From: a candidate division GN15 bacterium
Lineage (GTDB): Bacteria > Zixibacteria > MSB-5A5 > GN15 > FEB-12
DNA: 5,529 nt
NCBI GenBank assembly: GCA_014729205.1
Contig: WJKG01000311.1
Location: 1-5,529, forward strand
Direction of reading: 5' to 3'
In this document: in pieces, positions 5,443-5,529 of the stretch
Position numbering within the stretch: position 1 is the stretch's first letter
Layout: the number at the start of each line of letters is the position of its first letter
Program-made: the position numbers and the translations under genes
The notes under the pieces: model-generated
What the model was told of the DNA's origin: nothing
Database searches by the model: none
Seen by the model: the letters and a program-made list of their open reading frames with translations, nothing else

Positions 5443-5529
5443 ATGAGTATTGTTTACTACGGCTTGAATGGCAAACTGGTGGCGTTGAGTACCAAGGCGG
5501 CGAGCCTGCTCGGTGGTACCCCGGGCGAC
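5443..5529 (+). CDS. N-terminal fragment of an unidentified protein (3' end outside window)
   Basis: ATG at 5443 opens a frame of 29 codons that stays open to the window edge. The product begins M-S-I-V-Y-Y-G-L-N-G-K-L and continues with an alanine/leucine/glycine-rich stretch ending in G-G-T-P-G-D. The ribosome binding site AAGGA is ideally spaced, and third codon positions are fairly GC-rich, as in the neighbouring genes. There is no obvious signal peptide or motif, and I do not recognise the family. A competing frame from ATG at 5433 (M-I-R-D-E-Y-C-L-L) is also open to the edge but has no ribosome binding site at a usable distance. The gene lies downstream of the REC-XRE regulator with a long gap, so it probably has its own promoter. 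Confidence 0.5.
   Translation, partial: MSIVYYGLNGKLVALSTKAASLLGGTPGD

Overview
The window looks like bacterial chromosomal DNA of moderate GC content (about the low-to-mid 50s percent by eye). The genus cannot be named from sequence alone. A membrane hybrid histidine kinase with GAF, PAS and receiver modules, together with a CRISPR type III-style accessory gene, is common in environmental Gram-negative-type lineages such as deltaproteobacterial or candidate-phylum groups, but that is only an inference.

Left edge (1-1378, + strand): the end of a CRISPR-cas locus. The first gene is cut by the window edge. It encodes the C-terminal part of a Cas02710/Csm6-like protein carrying a HEPN-type R-N-x5-H RNase motif. 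Its stop overlaps the start of cas6, the RAMP-fold endoribonuclease that cuts CRISPR precursor RNA. Cas6 makes guide RNAs, while the HEPN protein is presumably an accessory RNase switched on during type III interference. No CRISPR repeats, cas1/cas2 or effector-complex genes lie in the window, so these would be upstream or elsewhere.

1379-1600: a short junction with one doubtful 63-codon open frame and a small hairpin. It is followed by a convergent gene.

Centre (1601-4956): a divergent two-component pair. On the minus strand is a 787-residue membrane-anchored hybrid kinase (two TM segments, GAF, PAS, HisKA, HATPase, C-terminal REC). After a 383-bp intergenic region, the plus strand carries a 202-residue response regulator with an unusual REC plus XRE/Cro-type helix-turn-helix architecture. 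The divergent arrangement suggests that the kinase and regulator act in one pathway and that the regulator may control the shared intergenic region. The sequence does not prove either point.

Right edge (4957-5529): a 486-bp stretch without a convincing gene but with an unusual density of inverted repeats (5103-5271) and a perfect 8-bp inverted repeat (5392-5427) directly before a good ribosome binding site. A gene begins at 5443 and runs off the window. The most interesting unexplained signal is this structured intergenic segment. It could be a small RNA, an attenuator-like leader, or an operator region for the adjacent XRE regulator.
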